Shown: positions 35,550 through 44,729, counted from the first letter of the stretch. The stretch is DNA of 64,000 nt from Prevotella sp. (GCA_016287755.1 JAEEWT010000002.1:203715-267714), one strand, 5' to 3'. The notes: generated by a model not told the origin, from the sequence alone. Numbers and translations are program-made.

Positions 35550-36718
35550 TTCTCTTCAGCAGGTTGAGCAGGAAAGAGTACACGCTGACCTTCCTGGACA
35601 TTGTTGGCACCTTCTGTCACAATTCTGTCACCCACCTTAAGACCGTTCGTAACGATTACGTTCTTTCCATCGCCGGCTGAGGTCGTGGTTACTGTAACAG
35701 CAGTTGCGGTACTGTCGGCCTTTACCTTATACACCAAGGATTTGTCCTGCAGACGAACCACTGCATTCTGAGGAATAACCATCACGTCCTTCTGCTGAAG
35801 CGGAAGAACTACAGTTCCCTGTACACCAGAGAACAAATGACCGTCGGGATTGGGGAACGAGGCCTTAGCGCCCAACGAACCTGTGGCAGCATCTACAACA
35901 CCTGTCAGACTGGTAATACGTCCCTTGTGCTGGTATTCTGTGCCATTCTTCATCACGAATGTCACATCGGGTAATGCGGCCATATGCTTTTCTTTCTCTC
36001 CTCCCTTCATGCCGGCCTGCACCTGCATCTCGATAATAGCCTCTGATACAGAGAATTCTGCATCCATCTTCGTATTACCACTGAGGATGGTGAGGTAGGT
36101 AGCAGGGGAAACCTGATCGCCAGTACGAACGGGGATCTCACCGATTACACCTGAAACGGGGGCTGTAATGGTACAGAAACCGAGGTTCACCTTGGCGCGG
36201 TTCACTGACGATTGTGCCTGAGTGACGGCTGCCTTGGCCTGACTGACGGCTGCTTGGGCTTGATTGTAACTATTCCTTGAGTTTTCCAACATGTAACTGC
36301 TCACAATACCCTTGTCGAACAGGTTCTTGTTGCTCTCGAATTCCAGTTTAGCACTGTTGGCTTGGGCTTGAGCTGCTGTGAGATTGGCTTGAGCTGCCTG
36401 GAGGTTGGCACGGGCGGCTTCCACTTCGTGTTGTGCATTGCGAGAGTCGATAACAAAGAGCGTTTGACCCTTCTTTACCTGCTGACCTTCAGTCACGCAG
36501 ATTCTCATCAACTGGCCACTCACCTGTGGGGTGATAGTCACGTCTGATTGTCCCTTCAACTTGGCACTGAACTTCATGGGCACTTCAATATCTTTCTTTT
36601 CCACGGTCATCGTCTCATACGATGAGGGAACTTCCTTGGGAATGTCCAGGCCGCAGGCTGTCAATCCCATCGCCATGCCGAGCAAACATGCTAATTTGAT
36701 AGATTTCTTCTGTTCCAT
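35546..36718 (-). CDS. RND efflux periplasmic adaptor (AcrA/HlyD-like lipoprotein), first operon
   Basis: A 390-residue membrane fusion protein with lipobox GLTACG (Cys22). The barrel-sandwich (lipoyl-like) halves flank an alpha-hairpin rich in Ala and Gln (about residues 95-165), followed by TITAPVSGVIGEIPVRTGDQV and a beta-barrel domain. It bridges the pump and the outer-membrane channel. First gene of the operon adaptor-pump-Met-rich protein-channel. A -7 box lies about 119 bp upstream, and the leader holds a perfect 6-bp hairpin. Confidence 0.95.
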   Translation of the reverse strand: MEQKKSIKLACLLGMAMGLTACGLDIPKEVPSSYETMTVEKKDIEVPMKFSAKLKGQSDVTITPQVSGQLMRICVTEGQQVKKGQTLFVIDSRNAQHEVEAARANLQAAQANLTAAQAQANSAKLEFESNKNLFDKGIVSSYMLENSRNSYNQAQAAVSQAKAAVTQAQSSVNRAKVNLGFCTITAPVSGVIGEIPVRTGDQVSPATYLTILSGNTKMDAEFSVSEAIIEMQVQAGMKGGEKEKHMAALPDVTFVMKNGTEYQHKGRITSLTGVVDAATGSLGAKASFPNPDGHLFSGVQGTVVLPLQQKDVMVIPQNAVVRLQDKSLVYKVKADSTATAVTVTTTSAGDGKNVIVTNGLKVGDRIVTEGANNVQEGQRVLFPAQPAEEK

Positions 36719-36806
36719 TTTTAGTTTTTTCTTTTTTATATTTTTTTACTGTATTATGCTGTTTAATGAATAATGTGTGGTCTTAATAAGTTTAGTAGTT
36801 AATGAG

Positions 36807-36822
36807 TCTCTTTCCCAAGAGA
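36807..36822 (-). promoter_or_regulatory. Leader hairpin of the first RND operon
   Basis: TCTCTT (36807-36812) and AAGAGA (36817-36822) form a perfect 6-bp stem with a 4-nt loop, just inside the predicted 5' end of the transcript. It may protect the mRNA or regulate it. Confidence 0.4.
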
Positions 36823-36836
36823 TATGTATTTGGGCA

Positions 36837-36844
36837 CAAAGATA
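36837..36844 (-). promoter_or_regulatory. -7 box of the first RND operon
   Basis: TATCTTTG on the minus strand; no consensus -33 at the right distance, which may indicate activator dependence. Confidence 0.55.
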
Positions 36845-36860
36845 ATAAAAAAAAGTAAAG

Positions 36861-36889
36861 ACCCACCTTTTTTTACAAAAAAAGTGGAT
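36861..36889 (-). terminator. Terminator of the patatin-like gene
   Basis: GTGG (36884-36887) with seven A residues pairs with CCAC (36863-36866) with seven T residues, with one unpaired C. On the minus strand a T-rich tract follows. It separates the queA-folK-patatin group from the RND operon. Confidence 0.65.
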
Positions 36890-36914
36890 CTTTCATGATT
36901 ATTTCTGATTTTCC

Positions 36915-39218
36915 TTAGAACACAAATCCTATGTTCAGGAAGATGTATGGTTTCTTGGTACGGTTGCTATATCCTACCATGGCTCCTACAGGACCAAACA
37001 TGGTGTTGTAGAAATACGAGCCTTGAACACCCAGGATGGTACGGTTGTCGAGCATTCGCGTCATCTTGTCAGCTTGCTGTCCGCCAGCCACCTTGAACAC
37101 CAAGTAGTTGTTCGTGCCGATACGCTGCTGTGCCTGTAGCTGGACAGCCAGGAACTGACTCTTTACATATTCAATGTTACCAATACCGGCGAAGGGCACC
37201 TGCTGCTCGATGTAATGACCGAACCAGTCGCCACCAATGGTGTTACCGAAGACAGGAGGAGTAACGGAACCAAAGAAGAAACGACCATAGACCATGGGCT
37301 GGATGGTGAAACGACTACCTAAGAGGAACGACATACGCCAGTCGGCACTTACCTCACTCAATCCTGTCTTGTCGTCGAGTTTGACGAAGTTGTCGGTCAG
37401 GTAGGCATATTCCGCATTGAACCGCACGCCACGCGTGGGGAAATACCAATCGTCCTCGCTATTGAAGTTCAGTCGTGCACGATAGCTGAAGAAATGTTCG
37501 TTCTCGAGTGTCACGTCCAAGGAGTTGTCCGATCCGAGCTTGTCGCGATAGTGCATATAGTCCCAGCGCACACCCATTTTCAGGTTGAAACGAGTGAGAC
37601 TCAGGTTGAGGGGCAGAAGTTCGGCCTGGAACTGGTTGTAACGGATATTGTAGTCGAGATCGCCATTGCTATACACATCCACGTCGTTACGATGGAAGGC
37701 GTAGCTGAGCGTAGGACTGGTGAAGCTACTGGGGTGGATGGTGAGTTCACCGCGAGCCATGAGTCGTTTACCCAATCGCACCGTGATATCTGTATTCACA
37801 GGTACGGCTGCCTTCAACGGAATGTCAAGTCCTATCTGCAAGGCTGCATATTCCTCGTTGTCGTAACGCACACCTCCATGTATCTGCACTGTTTTACGTT
37901 CGCCTGCTGTGAGCACCACACGCACACCATCGGCATGTCCCCAGATGCTATCTTGCGTGTTCCAGATACCTGGAATCCTCATGCGCCGAGTAACCTCTGG
38001 CAGATGTTCGGGCACTAATCGGCACTCTGCTGTCTGGTAGAACAGATCCACGCGCATAGACGTAGTAAGCTCTTGTTCCAGCTTGGCGTCGATACTGTCT
38101 TTATTAGCCAGTTTCTTATCCAGTCCGAATTTCTGACGAAGGAAGCGCTCGTCCTGCGGGGTCATATTCTCAAACGTATAGCCAAGAATACGGTGCTTAT
38201 CGGTCATCACCCCAGGACGAATAGGATGAAGGATCTCAGACTGGTACGACTTCTCCACACCGATGCGCTCTTTCAAGGCGATGAGCTCATCCCAATGACG
38301 CATGGCTTCCTCCTCACCACGACGTATCAGCGTGTCGATGGCTGCCTGAGAGAAGCTGGCCGGAGTATAACCCTTGGTGTCCACCTTCATGTGCAGATCG
38401 GTGATGGCTATATTGTCGTCGTACTTGTTCTTACAGTTTATATCAATAATCTGATTCAGAATACTCATCGTTCCACCCAGCTCCTCGGCGGTCTTCGGGG
38501 CGCCCTGAACAGACACACCGATCACGATCTCGGCTCCCATCTCGCGGGCAATATCGGCAGGGTAGTTATTCTTCAGACCGCCATCTACCAACACCTTGTC
38601 ACCCATTCTCACCGGTGAGAAGGCTGCAGGGATAGCCATTGAGGCACGCATGGCCTGCGGCAATCGTCCACTATGGAACACCACCTCGCTATTGTCAATA
38701 ATATCCGTAGCCACGCAAGCAAACGGTTTGGGCAGGTCGGTGGAGAAGTTAAGCGAGTCGGTAAACCCGAAGCACAACTGCTGGAACAGCTCCGCCAGGT
38801 TCTTACCCTTGATAATACCACCTGCATTCATGTCGCGCTTACCGATGGTGAGGCCCGACGTGAAGAAATAGGTGTTCTGTTTCTGACGGTCGATAAGACT
38901 CTGACGACTCATATCTTCCTTGTCGGTAATGACGTAACTCCAGTCTTGCACCCTTACCATCGAGTCGAGCGAGTTGGCGTTGTAGCCGATGGCATAGAGA
39001 CCGCCGATGATACTACCCATCGACGTTCCTGTAACGATGTCTATGGGGATTCCAGCCTTCTCAAGCACTTTCAGCGCTCCGATATGAGCCATACCTTTTG
39101 CACCACCACCGCTAAGTACGACGGCCACCTTTTTCCTTGGAGGGTCCTTGCTATCGTTCTGTGCATTCATGGAAATAGTCATCAGCACAGCAACGAACAA
39201 TAATAGTATCTTTTTCAT
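36915..39218 (-). CDS. Patatin-like phospholipase fused to an outer-membrane barrel (PlpD-like)
   Basis: A 767-residue protein: signal peptide (ending SMNA, about residue 19), a patatin domain with oxyanion loop GGGAKG, nucleophile GTSMGS and catalytic aspartate in DGGLKNNYP (Ser/Asp dyad). A POTRA-like linker (about 330-420) leads to a C-terminal 16-strand-type barrel ending in NIGFVF. This is the type Vd autotransporter layout, in which the lipase is exported through its own barrel. It lies 25 bp after folK; a -7-like box just upstream may give separate transcription. Confidence 0.92.
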   Translation of the reverse strand: MKKILLLFVAVLMTISMNAQNDSKDPPRKKVAVVLSGGGAKGMAHIGALKVLEKAGIPIDIVTGTSMGSIIGGLYAIGYNANSLDSMVRVQDWSYVITDKEDMSRQSLIDRQKQNTYFFTSGLTIGKRDMNAGGIIKGKNLAELFQQLCFGFTDSLNFSTDLPKPFACVATDIIDNSEVVFHSGRLPQAMRASMAIPAAFSPVRMGDKVLVDGGLKNNYPADIAREMGAEIVIGVSVQGAPKTAEELGGTMSILNQIIDINCKNKYDDNIAITDLHMKVDTKGYTPASFSQAAIDTLIRRGEEEAMRHWDELIALKERIGVEKSYQSEILHPIRPGVMTDKHRILGYTFENMTPQDERFLRQKFGLDKKLANKDSIDAKLEQELTTSMRVDLFYQTAECRLVPEHLPEVTRRMRIPGIWNTQDSIWGHADGVRVVLTAGERKTVQIHGGVRYDNEEYAALQIGLDIPLKAAVPVNTDITVRLGKRLMARGELTIHPSSFTSPTLSYAFHRNDVDVYSNGDLDYNIRYNQFQAELLPLNLSLTRFNLKMGVRWDYMHYRDKLGSDNSLDVTLENEHFFSYRARLNFNSEDDWYFPTRGVRFNAEYAYLTDNFVKLDDKTGLSEVSADWRMSFLLGSRFTIQPMVYGRFFFGSVTPPVFGNTIGGDWFGHYIEQQVPFAGIGNIEYVKSQFLAVQLQAQQRIGTNNYLVFKVAGGQQADKMTRMLDNRTILGVQGSYFYNTMFGPVGAMVGYSNRTKKPYIFLNIGFVF

Positions 39219-39227
39219 ATCTGGCTA

Positions 39228-39235
39228 CAAAGATT
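39228..39235 (-). promoter_or_regulatory. -7-like box of the patatin-like gene
   Basis: AATCTTTG on the minus strand, one mismatch from TAnnTTTG, ending 9 nt before the start codon. If used, the leader is about 6 nt. Confidence 0.35.
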
Positions 39236-39243
39236 ATGTTTAA

Positions 39244-39657
39244 TTATAACAACTCCTGAAGTGGTATCATCACAAAGTCTCGCTCTTGCATCAGCGGATG
39301 GGGAATCTTCAAATCAGGTTCATCCACGGTGAGATCATCATAGAGCAAGATATCAATGTCAATGGGACGATCCGAGTAGATGTGCGACTTCGATGTCTTC
39401 TTTTGGCGTCCCAGGTCACGTTCAATCTTCTGTGTCTTACGCAACAGCTGTCGCGGTGTAAGGGTGGTTTCGCAGAGAATGACACCATTGAGGAATTTAT
39501 TCTCTGATTCAAAGCCCCAAGGTTCCGACTCGATAAGCGACGAGCGACGGATCACCTCCCCCACCCGCTCGCTAATCAGGTCAATGGCTCGCTGGATGTT
39601 CGCCTGGCGGTCGCCTAGGTTACTACCCAGACCTAAGAATACTTGGTGTTTAGTCAT
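39244..39657 (-). CDS. folK: 6-hydroxymethyl-7,8-dihydropterin pyrophosphokinase FolK
   Basis: A 137-residue enzyme that transfers pyrophosphate from ATP to 6-hydroxymethyl-dihydropterin, the step after FolB. Visible are the start [15 protein letters not shown], the substrate segment [11 protein letters not shown] and the metal-binding signature [13 protein letters not shown]. The start overlaps the queA stop by 8 bp, indicating coupled translation. Confidence 0.96.
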   Translation of the reverse strand: MTKHQVFLGLGSNLGDRQANIQRAIDLISERVGEVIRRSSLIESEPWGFESENKFLNGVILCETTLTPRQLLRKTQKIERDLGRQKKTSKSHIYSDRPIDIDILLYDDLTVDEPDLKIPHPLMQERDFVMIPLQELL

Positions 39658-40768
39658 CTAAGATGAGCATAGCATCACCATAGCAGCCGAAATGGAAACC
39701 ATTCTTCACGGCCTTGTTATACGCCTCCATCACCAGATCGTAACCGCCAAAGGCAGCCGTTTCCATGAGGAGTGTTGACAATGGGTGATAGAAGTTGGCA
39801 ATCATACAATCGGCTACACCAAACTCATAGGGAGGGAAGATGAACTTATTGGTCCAGCCCTCATATTCCTTCAGCATCTTATCAGTACCCACAGCGGTTT
39901 CAGTGGCCTTCACCACGCTGGTTCCTACGGCGCAGACATGGAATCCCTTCTGCTTGGCATTGTTCACAATGTCACAAGCCTCCTTATCAATAAACATCTG
40001 CTCTGAATCCATCTTATGCTTGGTCAGATCCTCCACCTCAATATCGTGGAAGTTGCCCAATGCGCAGTGAAGGGTGATATATGCGAACTCTATGCCTTTA
40101 ATCTCCATGCGCTTCAGCATCTCGCGCGAGAAGTGCAGACCGCTGGCCGGAGCCGTCACAGCACCTTCGTTCTTGGCATAGATGCACTGGAAATCTTCCA
40201 GATCCTCTTCTGTTGCCTGACGACGGTCCACTATATAGTGTGGCAGCGGAGCCTCACCGAGAGCATAGAGCTCACGTTTGAACTCATCGTGAGGACAGTC
40301 GTAGAGGAATCGCAGGGTGCGACCGCGGCTGGTGGTATTGTCTATTACCTCGGCCACCATAGTACCACTATCGTCAAAGAAAAGTTTATTACCAATGCGA
40401 ATCTTACGTGCCGGCTCCACAAGCACATCCCAAAGGCGCATCTCCTTGTTGAGTTCTCTCAACAGGAACACCTCTATCTTTGCATCGGTCTTCTCCTTGG
40501 TTCCATACAATCGAGCAGGGAACACCTTGGTGTCGTTGAACACAAAGACATCTCCTTCACCGAAATACTCCAGTACATGACGGAAATCCAAAAAGATAGG
40601 ATTACCTTCCTCGTCTTTCAACGGCTCACCGTTCTCGTCCTTTTTGTACATGTCAATGGTTTGCGACTTACGATGGAGGACCATCAGTCGGCACTCGTCC
40701 CGATGATAAGGTGGGTTGAGGGCAATCAGCTCCTCAGGTAACTTAAACTTAAACTGTGATAACTTCAT
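39650..40768 (-). CDS. queA: S-adenosylmethionine:tRNA ribosyltransferase-isomerase QueA
   Basis: A 372-residue enzyme that builds epoxyqueuosine on the tRNA wobble base from preQ1. Landmarks are [17 protein letters not shown], the [18 protein letters not shown] core and the C-terminal [18 protein letters not shown]. It is somewhat longer than the usual 340-350 residues because of an acidic insert near residues 43-60 ([16 protein letters not shown]). It overlaps folK and lies 93 bp after truB; no strong promoter is visible in that gap. Confidence 0.97.
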   Translation of the reverse strand: MKLSQFKFKLPEELIALNPPYHRDECRLMVLHRKSQTIDMYKKDENGEPLKDEEGNPIFLDFRHVLEYFGEGDVFVFNDTKVFPARLYGTKEKTDAKIEVFLLRELNKEMRLWDVLVEPARKIRIGNKLFFDDSGTMVAEVIDNTTSRGRTLRFLYDCPHDEFKRELYALGEAPLPHYIVDRRQATEEDLEDFQCIYAKNEGAVTAPASGLHFSREMLKRMEIKGIEFAYITLHCALGNFHDIEVEDLTKHKMDSEQMFIDKEACDIVNNAKQKGFHVCAVGTSVVKATETAVGTDKMLKEYEGWTNKFIFPPYEFGVADCMIANFYHPLSTLLMETAAFGGYDLVMEAYNKAVKNGFHFGCYGDAMLILDD

Positions 40769-40861
40769 ATCGTTTTTGTTTCAATTTTTCTATTCTTCAA
40801 TTCTTAACTCCGTTGACTTTTGTCACGACTCGGCAAAACTTAAGCAAGCTTGGTTCTGCAC

Positions 40862-41569
40862 TCACTGTTCCAAAAGTTCAAGATCCTGCTGCTCGAGCCA
40901 CTTCGGAAACTGCTCCAAGGTAATGCACTGCGACAGAGATATGTCGCCCACCCGAGTCCTGCAGAGCGAGGTGAGATAGGCGGCCGAATCAAGGGCCTCA
41001 CCGATATCGCGGGCAAGCGAACGGATATACGTGCCTTTGCCACATACCACCCGAATGCTCATCTGCATCATCTCTTCATCAAAGTGCAACAGTTCGATTT
41101 CTTCGATGTGCACCGTTTTTGCTTTAATCTCAAAGTCCTTTCCCTTCCGACTGAGCTGGTAGGCTCGTTTGCCGTTCACACAGACAGCACTATATACGGG
41201 TGGTACTTGCTGCACGTCTCCGACGAATGAGGTGAGCACCTGCTCTATACGCTCCCGCGTGATCTGCTCCGTGGGGAACACCTCATCCACAGGATGCTCC
41301 ATGTCGTGACTGGCGGTTGATGCGCCCAACTGCAAGGTGGCCACATATTCCTTGGTGTGAGCCTGCAGCGTTTCGATCTCCTTGGTCTTCTTACCTGTAC
41401 AGAGAATCAGCACGCCTGTGGCCAGCGGATCCAGCGTTCCAGCATGTCCCACCTTCACCTTATACCGCATCTTCTTCGTCAGCAGATAGCGTATATGAGC
41501 CAGCGCACCGAAGCTTGACATGGCATAGGGCTTGTCGATGCTCAGTATAACACCCTCTTTGAAATTCAT
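40862..41569 (-). CDS. truB: tRNA pseudouridine(55) synthase TruB
   Basis: A 235-residue enzyme that makes pseudouridine 55 in the T-loop of tRNAs. The catalytic aspartate lies in GHAGTLDPLATGVL, and the family KPYAMSSFGAL start and RVVCGKGTYIRSLARDIG block are present. It is shorter than E. coli TruB and lacks a full PUA domain. Stop and start with uppP overlap by one base (TGATG). Confidence 0.96.
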   Translation of the reverse strand: MNFKEGVILSIDKPYAMSSFGALAHIRYLLTKKMRYKVKVGHAGTLDPLATGVLILCTGKKTKEIETLQAHTKEYVATLQLGASTASHDMEHPVDEVFPTEQITRERIEQVLTSFVGDVQQVPPVYSAVCVNGKRAYQLSRKGKDFEIKAKTVHIEEIELLHFDEEMMQMSIRVVCGKGTYIRSLARDIGEALDSAAYLTSLCRTRVGDISLSQCITLEQFPKWLEQQDLELLEQ

Positions 41570-42447
41570 CAGTCAACCATTGAAAGTGAATATCCTGCCA
41601 TGATGAGGATAAGTATGATGAGACCTACAACGATACGATAGATACCGAAGGCCTTGAATCCGTATTTGGAAACGAAGTTCACAAACCACTTCATGGCAAG
41701 CAACGCAACGATAAAGGCCACGACACATCCCACGATGAGCATGGTGATATTATTGGCAGTAGCCCATGCCCCACCCTCTTTCATCAGGTCGAGGAGGTCG
41801 AGCACGGTTGCTCCAGCCATCGTTGGAACAGCCAGGAAGAATGAGAACTCTGCAGCACGGCGGCGGGTAAGACCCTGAGCCATACCACCAACGATGGTGG
41901 CCATGGAACGTGACACGCCAGGAATGACGGAGATACACTGAAAGAGACCAATGTTAAAGGCACTCCGCTCTGTTACCTCACGCTTTTCGTCGGGCTTGTT
42001 GAAGATCTTGTCGCAATAGAGCATGAAAATGCCACCCACGACGAGCATGATAGCCACCACAACCACACTGTCGAGCAGCCAATCGAGCAAGCCCGATTTC
42101 TTGGCAAGCAGACCGATTACGATGGCGGGAATTACACCCACGACCAGCAGCCAATAGAAATGGAACTTATGCTCCAGTCGTCCGAATGCGGAAGCCCCTT
42201 CTGGAGCCGGTGAATGGTCGATGCGGAAGAAACGTTTCCAATAGAGGCATACCACAGAAAGTATGGCTCCGAACTGGATGATGAACGTGAACGCATGTAC
42301 AAAGGCGGCCATGGTAGGGTCGTCCTGCATACGATCGGTAACACCCAGAAGATTCTGGGTGATAATCATGTGCCCAGTAGAAGATACGGGAAGGAACTCA
42401 GTGAGTCCTTCCACGATAGCGATGATAATAGTTTCAATGAGTGTCAT
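41569..42447 (-). CDS. uppP: Undecaprenyl-diphosphatase UppP/BacA
   Basis: A 292-residue integral membrane phosphatase that recycles undecaprenyl diphosphate for murein and surface glycan export. The two active-site motifs are present: EGLTEFLPVSSTGHM near the N-terminus and PGVSRSMATIVGGM near residue 180. Overlaps the DUF3098 stop by 4 bp (ATGA) and truB by one base, so the three genes are a tight operon. Confidence 0.97.
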   Translation of the reverse strand: MTLIETIIIAIVEGLTEFLPVSSTGHMIITQNLLGVTDRMQDDPTMAAFVHAFTFIIQFGAILSVVCLYWKRFFRIDHSPAPEGASAFGRLEHKFHFYWLLVVGVIPAIVIGLLAKKSGLLDWLLDSVVVVAIMLVVGGIFMLYCDKIFNKPDEKREVTERSAFNIGLFQCISVIPGVSRSMATIVGGMAQGLTRRRAAEFSFFLAVPTMAGATVLDLLDLMKEGGAWATANNITMLIVGCVVAFIVALLAMKWFVNFVSKYGFKAFGIYRIVVGLIILILIMAGYSLSMVD

Positions 42448-42695
42448 TTCTCAGTATTCTCATTGTTTAGTCCATCTTTCGGCTTATGCATGATAGCAAA
42501 TACGATTGACACAAATCCGAGGAAGGTTACCACGGGTGCCACCTTGATATGCATGGCACTGAATATCTCCGGGTTGAACGACTCTACCGTTGAACCACTG
42601 CCACTCATGAGGATGAAGCCGAGGATTACCACAGCTACTCCTACTGCCAGCAGGATATAATTCACGCGATCAAATGCAAAGTTTGTTTTGTTCAT
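42444..42695 (-). CDS. DUF3098 small membrane protein
   Basis: An 83-residue protein with two predicted membrane helices (about residues 12-31 and 51-69) joined by a Ser/Gly-rich loop and an FNPEIFSAMHIKVAP segment. It matches the DUF3098 family found between ftsX and uppP in Bacteroidetes. Function unknown; the conserved position suggests a link to division or murein lipid recycling (inference). Confidence 0.88.
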   Translation of the reverse strand: MNKTNFAFDRVNYILLAVGVAVVILGFILMSGSGSTVESFNPEIFSAMHIKVAPVVTFLGFVSIVFAIMHKPKDGLNNENTEK

Positions 42696-42710
42696 ATTTT
42701 GTTTTTTTAA

Positions 42711-42746
42711 TGGGCTTGATGGGCATTATAGGCTTTATGGGCCTAA
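42711..42746. repeat. 9-bp array between ftsX and the DUF3098 gene
   Basis: TGGGCTTGA, TGGGCATTA, TAGGCTTTA, TGGGCCTAA: four nonamers in register. A heptamer array follows 3 nt later. Confidence 0.8.
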
Positions 42747-42749
42747 TTG

Positions 42750-42777
42750 TCAATTCTCAATTATCAATTCTCAATTA
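42750..42777. repeat. Four-unit TCAATTn array overlapping the ftsX stop
   Basis: TCAATTC, TCAATTA, TCAATTC, TCAATTA in register. The last TTA supplies the ftsX stop codon (TAA on the minus strand). Confidence 0.85.
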
Positions 42778-43653
42778 TATTTTATACAGTTCTCCAGCCT
42801 TCATCTTCAGGAACATGTTCACTGAGAAATAAGAGCAGAGGAGGGTGATGAGAATACCGAACACCAGAACGGCTACTGCCGTGATGATCATCACCTGGGG
42901 GGTGATGACAGCCAGTACACCTGGCTCGTAGGTGTAGAGTACATAGATACCAACAGCCAGTACAATGATGGCGATCAAAGCTGCACACACCCCAATGAAG
43001 AAGGCATGCTTCATGAACGGGCGACGGATGAATCCCCATGAGGCTCCCACCAGTTTCATGGTATGGATGGAGAAGCGACGGGCATAGATTCCTAACTTCA
43101 CGGAGTTGTTGATCAGCGAGAAGGAGACGATGCTTAGCAGAACAGCCAAAACCAGCAATACCAGGTTTATCTTGTTCAGCGTACGGTTCACATCGTTAAT
43201 CAAGTCGAGCGGATACTCCAGTTCCTGCACCTGCGTATTCTTCTTCAGCTCCTGGGAAATCCACTTCAACGAGTCCTGATTGGCATAGTCGGCCGACAAC
43301 CGCAGTTCGATACTGCTGGTATAGGGGTTTCCATCGGCAAACTCACTGGGATCAACGCCTAACTCCTGTTTCTGCTCCTCGAGCACCTGCTCTTTGCTCA
43401 CGAAGGTGAGTCCGCTTACATAAGGGCGCGTCCTCAAGTCCCTGCAGAGACGCAAGGCTTCTGGGTTTGTCATATCCTCAGCAAGCATCATTGTTACCTT
43501 CAGATTCTCCTTGACATAAACAGAAAGGTTCTTGGCTGTGAGTACGGAGAATACGACCATGCCCAGAAGGATGAGCACCATCGCCGTACTTATACATAGA
43601 GTAATTGCCTGCAATCCTCTGTGGTTGCGGGCTTTCGTTCGTTTCTTTCCCAT
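42775..43653 (-). CDS. ftsX: Cell division protein FtsX-like permease
   Basis: A 292-residue protein with a short cytoplasmic N-terminus, one helix (about 20-40), a periplasmic domain (about 45-165) and three C-terminal helices, the FtsX layout. FtsX with the ATPase FtsE (not in the window) activates septal murein hydrolases. The segment FSIHTMKLVGASWGFIRRPF is characteristic. First gene of a probable ftsX-DUF3098-uppP-truB-queA-folK group. The stop codon is made by the flanking heptamer array. Confidence 0.93.
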   Translation of the reverse strand: MGKKRTKARNHRGLQAITLCISTAMVLILLGMVVFSVLTAKNLSVYVKENLKVTMMLAEDMTNPEALRLCRDLRTRPYVSGLTFVSKEQVLEEQKQELGVDPSEFADGNPYTSSIELRLSADYANQDSLKWISQELKKNTQVQELEYPLDLINDVNRTLNKINLVLLVLAVLLSIVSFSLINNSVKLGIYARRFSIHTMKLVGASWGFIRRPFMKHAFFIGVCAALIAIIVLAVGIYVLYTYEPGVLAVITPQVMIITAVAVLVFGILITLLCSYFSVNMFLKMKAGELYKI

Positions 43654-43684
43654 CGTAGAAAGGTTGTATACAACTTACTGCCTG

Positions 43685-43700
43685 CAAAGATACAAAGATA
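43685..43700 (-). promoter_or_regulatory. Tandem -7 boxes upstream of ftsX
   Basis: TATCTTTG occurs twice in direct succession on the minus strand (43700-43693 and 43692-43685). No clear -33 TTTG was seen for either. Confidence 0.55.
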
Positions 43701-43733
43701 AAATGAGAAATGAGAATAAAAAAACCAGTTTAT

Positions 43734-43764
43734 TTTGTTTTGTCCTTTTTTATCCGTAATTTTG
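43734..43764 (+). promoter_or_regulatory. Upstream copy of the radical SAM gene promoter
   Basis: TTTG at 43734-43737 and TAATTTTG at 43757-43764, spacer 19 bp. It is an imperfect duplicate, 82 bp upstream, of the promoter at 43816-43846; both contain TTTATTTT and TATCCGTA. Confidence 0.5.
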
Positions 43765-43773
43765 GCTTCGCCG

Positions 43774-43846
43774 AAAGTACTTTCGCTCGACAAACAAAAA
43801 TAAATCGGTTTATTTTTTGTTTTGTGCTCACTTATCCGTACTTTTG
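43774..43846 (+). promoter_or_regulatory. Palindromic promoter element driving the radical SAM gene
   Basis: The header AAAGTACTTTCGCTCG (43774-43789) is identical to 24497-24512. It is followed by an A-rich arm (43790-43804) that pairs with a T-rich arm (43809-43825) with two bulges. -33 TTTG lies at 43816-43819 and -7 TACTTTTG at 43839-43846. Confidence 0.75.
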
Positions 43847-43865
43847 CAGTGAAATTTGCAAAGGT

Positions 43866-44669
43866 ATGTCAACGATTATCTATCCCGGACCTATTTTTGG
43901 TCCCGTACAAAGTCGCCGACTTGGCGTTTCCCTTGGTATCAACCTATTGCCATCAGATGGTAAGGTGTGCACCTTCGACTGCATCTACTGTGAGTGCGGA
44001 TTCAATGCCGACCACCGTCCTCGAAGGAAAATGCCCACACGAAAGGAAGTGAGAGCAGCCTTGGAGAGACGTTTGAAGGATATGAAGGAAAATGGCCCTG
44101 CCCCTGATGTGTTCACCTTTGCCGGTAATGGAGAACCTACCGCCAATCCTCAGTTCCCCAAAATCATCAATGATACCTTGCAGTTACGCGACAAGTATTT
44201 TCCAGATGCGAAGGTTTCGGTACTAAGTAACAGTACGATGATTTGCAAACCTGAGGTTCATGCCGCCCTTATGCGCGTTGACAACAACATCCTGAAACTG
44301 GATACGGTGGATCCAGAGTATATTCAGACTGTTGACCGCCCTACGGGTAAATACGATTTACAGCAAATCATCGAGCAAATGAAACAGTTCAACGGTCATC
44401 TCATCATCCAAACCATGTTTATGAAAGGTGATAAGACTGTGGATTTAGGTCCTGAAGGCATGAAGTTAGTACCGGTTGATAACACAGGAGACGAGTATGT
44501 CACACCTTGGCTGGAAGCCGTCAAAGCTATTGCTCCGCAGCAGGTGATGATATACACCATTGATCGCGAAACGCCCGACCACAATCTGCGCAAGGCCACA
44601 AAAGAGGAGCTTGACCACATTCGCGACCGTGTGATTGCAGCAGGTATCCCATGCACAGCTAGTTATTAA
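43866..44669 (+). CDS. Radical SAM protein
   Basis: A 267-residue protein with the cluster motif CTFDCIYCECG near residue 36 and the start GPIFGPVQSRRLGVSLGINLLP, typical of COG0731-type radical SAM proteins related to tRNA wybutosine-type enzymes but of unknown reaction. FTFAGNGEPTANP is the SAM-binding GGE-like motif. The ATG at 43866 is chosen because the frame upstream only runs through the promoter repeats. It is monocistronic, with its own promoter and a strong terminator shared with convergent lpxA. Confidence 0.9.
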   Translation: MSTIIYPGPIFGPVQSRRLGVSLGINLLPSDGKVCTFDCIYCECGFNADHRPRRKMPTRKEVRAALERRLKDMKENGPAPDVFTFAGNGEPTANPQFPKIINDTLQLRDKYFPDAKVSVLSNSTMICKPEVHAALMRVDNNILKLDTVDPEYIQTVDRPTGKYDLQQIIEQMKQFNGHLIIQTMFMKGDKTVDLGPEGMKLVPVDNTGDEYVTPWLEAVKAIAPQQVMIYTIDRETPDHNLRKATKEELDHIRDRVIAAGIPCTASY

Positions 44670-44672
44670 ACA

Positions 44673-44711
44673 AGAAAACCTGACTCACACCATGTAAAAG
44701 TCAGGTTTTCT
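44673..44711. terminator. Bidirectional terminator between radical SAM gene and lpxA
   Basis: AGAAAACCTGACT (44673-44685) pairs perfectly with AGTCAGGTTTTCT (44699-44711), 13 bp with a 13-nt loop and T-rich tails on both strands. Confidence 0.88.
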
Positions 44712-44729
44712 GTTTCTATACCAGAGGCA

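Noticed and set aside
43710..43865. N-terminal extension of the radical SAM protein
   Set aside because: The open frame upstream runs through two promoter copies and the palindromic element; the conserved protein begins at 43866.
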